DNA from: Glandiceps talaboti | Lineage: Eukaryota; Hemichordata; Enteropneusta; Spengelidae | Reading direction: 5' to 3' | DNA length: 64,000 nt | NCBI RefSeq assembly: GCF_964340395.1 | Contig: NC_135562.1 | Coordinates: 1,197,501-1,261,500 of the forward strand | In this document: positions 63,771 to 64,000 of the stretch, one piece after another | Position numbering within the stretch: position 1 is the first letter of the stretch | Layout of the letters: every line of letters begins with the position of its first letter | Notes under the pieces: generated by a model | Told to the model about the DNA's origin: nothing | Database searches by the model: none | The model's input: the letters and a program-made list of their open reading frames with translations, nothing else | Translations under genes and position numbers: made by a program

Positions 63771-64000
63771 CACTCACAATCAGAACACGTTCAGAACAGT
63801 TTAAGGAGACCGTGACGTCATTGTCCTGAGTCCGTATGTTTCAGAGACCTCTTGTCGGTGTCATGAGGTAATCTGAGATCTTGAAACCTCCTGTAGCTGT
63901 ACAAAATTCATTGCACGTGGTTTTGGAGACATCTTCTTATGTGTCGTGAGGTACATGTAAGCGTGGGTCAAAGATCACCACCCCGACGTTTGGAGAAGTG

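Overview
The window looks like nuclear DNA from an animal, most likely a marine invertebrate, although the sequence does not fix the phylum. It is AT-rich (roughly one third G+C by eye). It has no closely packed long reading frames and no bacterial gene order. It is crowded with tetranucleotide and dinucleotide microsatellites (ATGT, CTGT, GA, CA, TA), minisatellites, a tRNA-derived SINE, tails of non-LTR retrotransposons and foldback or inverted-repeat elements. No rRNA gene, intact tRNA gene, CRISPR array or bacterial operon was seen.

No gene can be assigned with confidence. At this base composition, open frames of about 100 codons are expected by chance, so length alone means little. The best coding candidates are short exon-like pieces: a possible first exon at 20100-20147 under a ZNF143/SBS-like promoter box; a possible terminal exon at 22868-23073 with an acidic linker and a C-terminal membrane segment, perhaps of the same plus-strand gene; a possible first exon at 37973-38103; and a single-membrane-segment frame on the minus strand at 45020-45208. 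All are given low confidence.

Layout: 1-10 kb is mostly unique AT-rich DNA with a few short duplications and an old tandem repeat (9170-9810). 10.8-19.4 kb holds large CA/CATA and ATGT microsatellites, an old ~180-bp tandem repeat (13515-14150) and two minisatellites (16801-16984, 17913-18366). 20-23 kb holds the candidate gene interrupted by a long compound microsatellite. 23.2-24.5 kb is a foldback element with ~400-bp arms. 25-36 kb alternates microsatellites, several tandem arrays and one copy of a dispersed hairpin-core repeat. 36.6 kb has a retroposon tail. 38-51 kb has minisatellites of 46, 43, 30 and 26 bp, a SINE (46214-46463) and a retrotransposon tail inserted into a minisatellite. 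57.7-61.8 kb is the most striking part: a 2.6-kb array of about 79 copies of a 33-bp unit, lying between inverted copies of a MITE-like terminal repeat.

The main observations for follow-up are the satellite-inside-inverted-repeats arrangement (seen twice, at 43 kb and 58-61 kb), the foldback element with a perfect hairpin present in one arm only, the three-copy dispersed hairpin family, and strong over-representation of the palindromic octamer TGACGTCA and of TTTCCCGC across the window.
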